Positions 61,202 to 64,000 of a DNA stretch of 64,000 bases are shown here, piece after piece; positions within the stretch are counted from its first letter, which is position 1, and every line of letters starts with the position of its first letter. Made by a program: the position numbers and the translations under genes. Where the stretch lies: contig JAEWJS010000152.1 of NCBI GenBank assembly GCA_023386495.1, positions 62,001 through 126,000 on the forward strand. The letters run 5' to 3'. This DNA comes from Bacillota bacterium. Its GTDB lineage: Bacteria > Bacillota > Bacilli > Paenibacillales > Paenibacillaceae. The notes under the pieces are model-generated. The model did no database searches and was not told the origin of the DNA. It was given only the letters and a program-made list of their open reading frames with translations.

Positions 61202-61227
61202 AGGCCTATGCGCATGCGCATAGGCCT
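61202..61227. terminator. 26-bp perfect palindrome, terminator-like
   Basis: AGGCCTATGCGCA followed by its exact complement; a hairpin with a minimal loop after the DUF3137 gene, no strong T-run. Confidence 0.65.
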
Positions 61228-61332
61228 TTACCATTGTCTGCTAAGGATGATCCATCACGGTTGAGGCAGAATAGATCATCGATTGAAGACGGTTCCAAAT
61301 CTATACTGAATGCAGGAGAGGAGGTGGACATA

Positions 61333-62307
61333 ATGAACGACACAACAATCGTCCAGAGCGCCATGCCGCGCAGCAAGCCCAAGTCACGAACGGCGTTATT
61401 CCTGCGCACGATGTGGAAGTATAGAGCGCTGACCATCATGCTGATCCCGACAACGATCGTACTGCTCTTGAACAACTATCTGCCGATGTTCGGCGTGTTC
61501 ATTGCATTCAAGAACATTAACTATGTGGACGGGATCTGGGGAAGTCCTTGGGTAGGGTTCAAGAACTTCGAATTCTTGTTCAGTTCCGGCTCGCTTGAAC
61601 GGATTGCCCGCAACACGATCGGCTATAGCCTGCTCTTCATGGTCGTCAATCTGCTGCTGTCCGTAGCGATCGCCGTAGCGATTAACGAGATTCGCAACCG
61701 GTGGCTCGCGAAGAGCTATCAGACATTCTTCATTATGCCGTTCTTCTTGTCGGCTGTAATCGTGAGTTATCTCGTCTATGCTTTCCTGAATCCGGAGAAG
61801 GGCTTCATGAATCAGACGGTGGTTCAATGGCTGGGCATGGACAACGTATTCTGGTATTCGGAGAAAGAGTACTGGCCCTATATTCTGACGCTGGTCAATG
61901 CGTGGAAGGGCATCGGAATCGGGGCCGTTATCTACATCGCGGCAATCGCGGGAATCGATCCGGAATACTATGAAGCTGCTGTCATTGACGGGGCGTCGAA
62001 GTGGAAGCAGATCTACCATATTACGCTGCCGACAATCAAGCCAATCATCATTATTATAACGATCCTGAATATGGGGCAGGTATTCAATTCCGACTTCGGT
62101 CTCTTCTATCAAGTGCCGTTGAACTCGGGAGCGCTGTATCCTGTGACGGATACCGTGGATACGTACGTATACCGCGTGCTCAGAGAGCTGAACGATATCG
62201 GCATGTCTTCTGCTGCAGCATTGGTCCAGTCCGTACTCGGATTCCTGTTAGTCCTGTTAACGAATGCCAGCGTTCGCAAGATCGACAAAGACCAGGCGCT
62301 GTTCTAG
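61333..62307 (+). CDS. LplB-type sugar ABC permease
   Basis: A 324-residue permease; start ATG 61333 (MNDTTIVQSAMPRSK) after GGAGAGGAGG, the longer frame to 61234 being unlikely. Six hydrophobic helices and coupling motif YEAAVIDGASKWKQIYHITLP. It opens a third importer with the next two genes; no ATPase is present. No cre box was found upstream. Confidence 0.92.
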   Translation: MNDTTIVQSAMPRSKPKSRTALFLRTMWKYRALTIMLIPTTIVLLLNNYLPMFGVFIAFKNINYVDGIWGSPWVGFKNFEFLFSSGSLERIARNTIGYSLLFMVVNLLLSVAIAVAINEIRNRWLAKSYQTFFIMPFFLSAVIVSYLVYAFLNPEKGFMNQTVVQWLGMDNVFWYSEKEYWPYILTLVNAWKGIGIGAVIYIAAIAGIDPEYYEAAVIDGASKWKQIYHITLPTIKPIIIIITILNMGQVFNSDFGLFYQVPLNSGALYPVTDTVDTYVYRVLRELNDIGMSSAAALVQSVLGFLLVLLTNASVRKIDKDQALF

Positions 62308-62334
62308 ATGAGTATGCCACTTGAGGTGAAAAGT

Positions 62335-63246
62335 ATGAACCAAACGTCAAGCCGCAGGGAAAACACGATATCGCCGTTTGCGAACATCGTGCTGAACACC
62401 AGCTTCATCGCCCTATCCATCGCGTTTCTCATGCCGGTCGTACTGGTGTTCGTGGTGTCCTTTACCCATAACGATTCCTTGCTCAGCAGGGGCTACAGCT
62501 TCTTCCCGGACAAATGGTCCCTGATTGCGTACGAGAGTCTGTTCAAAGATTCGATTACGCTCGTCCGATCCTATGGCGTCAGCATCGGCCTCACGGTCGT
62601 CGGTACGATGATCAGCGTCTTATTCATGGCACTCTTCGCGTATCCGATCTCGCGCGCCGATTATCCCTACCGGTACTTCTTCACGTTCTTCCTGTTCTTC
62701 ACGATGCTGTTCAGCGGAGGACTTGTAAGCAAGTATATCGTCTATACGCAAGGCTTGAATCTGCTCGATTCTTACGCGGCGCTGATTCTGCCGCTCTTGA
62801 TCATTCCGTTCAACGTGATTATTATGCGCACCTTCTTCCAGTCAACGATTCATCCGGCGCTGATCGAATCGGCGCGAATCGACGGCGCGGGCGAAATGCT
62901 GATCTTCGTCCGTATCATTCTTCCGCTGTCGCTGCCCGTTATGGCCACCATGGCACTGTTCAGCACGATCAATTATTGGAACGACTGGTTCAATGCGCTG
63001 CTGTTCATCCGCACCGAGGATAAGTATCCCGTGCAATATTTGATGATCCGCGTGTTGAACGATATCCAGTATCTGCGGGATAACGTGGAGCTGGCCGCGC
63101 AGAACCCGGAGCTCATGCGGAATCTGCCGAATGAATCGCTGCAGATGGCGATGGCCGTCGTCGGCATGGGGCCGATCCTGCTAGTCTATCCCTTCTTCCA
63201 GAAGTATTTTGTCAAGGGATTGACGGTAGGTGCCGTGAAGGGCTGA
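62335..63246 (+). CDS. LplC/YtcP-type sugar ABC permease
   Basis: A 303-residue permease with six hydrophobic helices, coupling motif ESARIDGAGEMLIFVRIILPLSLP and C-terminus YPFFQKYFVKGLTVGAVKG. Start ATG 62335 after GAGGTGAA; an in-frame ATG at 62308 lacks a site. Second subunit of the third importer. Confidence 0.92.
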   Translation: MNQTSSRRENTISPFANIVLNTSFIALSIAFLMPVVLVFVVSFTHNDSLLSRGYSFFPDKWSLIAYESLFKDSITLVRSYGVSIGLTVVGTMISVLFMALFAYPISRADYPYRYFFTFFLFFTMLFSGGLVSKYIVYTQGLNLLDSYAALILPLLIIPFNVIIMRTFFQSTIHPALIESARIDGAGEMLIFVRIILPLSLPVMATMALFSTINYWNDWFNALLFIRTEDKYPVQYLMIRVLNDIQYLRDNVELAAQNPELMRNLPNESLQMAMAVVGMGPILLVYPFFQKYFVKGLTVGAVKG

Positions 63247-63348
63247 GGCCCGATTCGCTTCGATAGTGACGCTTCGCTCATCCGCGCAGACTGCGGGAGA
63301 AGGCGAAGCGAGCTATATAGACAACGAATCACAGGAGGGGTACAAGCA

Positions 63349-64000
63349 ATGAAGCAAGGTAAACCAAGGTTCGTATTGCTAGCCTGCATCATGATTTTGG
63401 CGCTCGTGCTGCAAGCATGCGGCGGCAACGGCAACAACAACAGCAACAACGGCAATGCCGGGTCGAACGCCAAACCGGCGAACGAGGCAAAGGGCAACAA
63501 CGCGAATGCGCCGAAGGGCGAAGAGGAGCCGGCTGCGTCCGACCTGAAGCCGTATGAAGTATCGATCGTCTACTTCGGCACACCGGAAGCGGACGTTCCG
63601 CTCGTCGAAGAGAAACTCAATGAATTTTTCAAAGAGAAGATCAATGCGACCGTGAAGCTGACGCCGATCGCTTCCAGCGATTACAAGACGCGGTCCGAGC
63701 TGATGATGAACACCGGGGAGAAGATGGACCTCGTGTTCACGGCATCGTGGCTGAACTTCTTCGGCAACGTGGCGAAGGGCGCATTCCTGGAGCTGGATGA
63801 GCTCGTGGAGAAGCATGGGCAAGGGCTCGCAGAACGGCTGCACCCGCTCTACCTGGAAGCGCCGCGCTTGAACGGCAAGCTGTACGCGATCCCGACCAAC
63901 AAGGAGATTACGCAGGGCCGCGCGTTCACGTATCGCAAGGATATCGTGGAGAAGCATCAGATTCCGATCGAAACGATCAATAAGATGGAAGATCTGGTGC
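63349..64000 (+). CDS. LplA-type solute-binding lipoprotein, 3' partial
   Basis: Starts at ATG 63349 after GGAGGGG and runs off the window. Signal and lipobox: MKQGKPRFVLLACIMILALV then LQACGG (Cys24), a low-complexity Gly/Asn linker, then SDLKPYEVSIVYFG, EEKLNEFFKEKINATVKL, KMDLVFTASW, LYAIPTNKEIT. Binding protein of the third importer; 217 codons are visible. It is the next gene after the LplC-type permease. Confidence 0.9.
   Translation, partial: MKQGKPRFVLLACIMILALVLQACGGNGNNNSNNGNAGSNAKPANEAKGNNANAPKGEEEPAASDLKPYEVSIVYFGTPEADVPLVEEKLNEFFKEKINATVKLTPIASSDYKTRSELMMNTGEKMDLVFTASWLNFFGNVAKGAFLELDELVEKHGQGLAERLHPLYLEAPRLNGKLYAIPTNKEITQGRAFTYRKDIVEKHQIPIETINKMEDLV

Overview
The window reads as chromosomal DNA of a GC-rich, spore-former-type Firmicute in the Paenibacillaceae (Paenibacillus/Cohnella-like). 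This is inferred from the AAGGAGG-type ribosome binding sites, a giant SLH-domain surface protein, several YesM/YesN-type two-component pairs, LplB/LplC-type sugar permeases without their own ATPase, and CcpA-type cre boxes. I see no rRNA, tRNA, CRISPR array, phage or intact insertion sequence.

0-15 kb is a mosaic of small units. It holds the 3' end of a VTT/DedA-like membrane protein, a GMC flavoprotein fused to a gluconate dehydrogenase subunit 3-like domain, a Cof-type HAD phosphatase, an AAA ATPase and a membrane diguanylate cyclase. A leftward operon follows (YCII - ECF42 sigma factor - YCII - DUF1801 - alpha/beta hydrolase), preceded by a promoter matching the ECF42 consensus. Next come an Rrf2 regulator overlapping a thioredoxin-reductase-like flavoprotein, and a three-gene cluster that may be a poorly described pathway: a TusA-like/di-iron fusion, an acyl-CoA-dehydrogenase homologue lacking the usual catalytic Glu, and a PhnD-like binding-fold protein without a signal peptide.

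15-24 kb is one gene for a ~2928-residue surface protein: signal peptide, kelch-like propeller, Fn3, four cadherin-like repeats, three to four SLH units.

24-34 kb holds small regulator-plus-target modules whose operators can be read directly: TetR-MFS with two near-identical sites, PadR-DUF4180 with a duplicated palindrome, and a CPBP/HMA-like/metallo-beta-lactamase/TetR operon with two TetR palindromes around its -35. A truncated haemoglobin and an MFS-SDR pair also lie here.

33.5-59.4 kb is a carbohydrate (probably uronate-containing polysaccharide) utilisation region: AraC regulator, GH4 enzyme, secreted PL8 lyase, a degenerate acyl-carrier-like protein, two FAD-dependent oxidoreductases, two YesM/YesN sensor-regulator pairs, two ABC importers, a secreted beta-propeller glycosidase and more AraC proteins. 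Four promoters here share one architecture: an upstream box, a -10 hexamer starting exactly 47 bp after the box starts, then a cre box at the transcription start. Together they look like a single regulon. A decayed PL8 fragment and a 51-bp tandem hairpin repeat lie between the two importers.

59.4-64 kb has a divergent LemA / DUF3137 pair and the start of a third LplB-LplC-LplA importer, cut by the window end.
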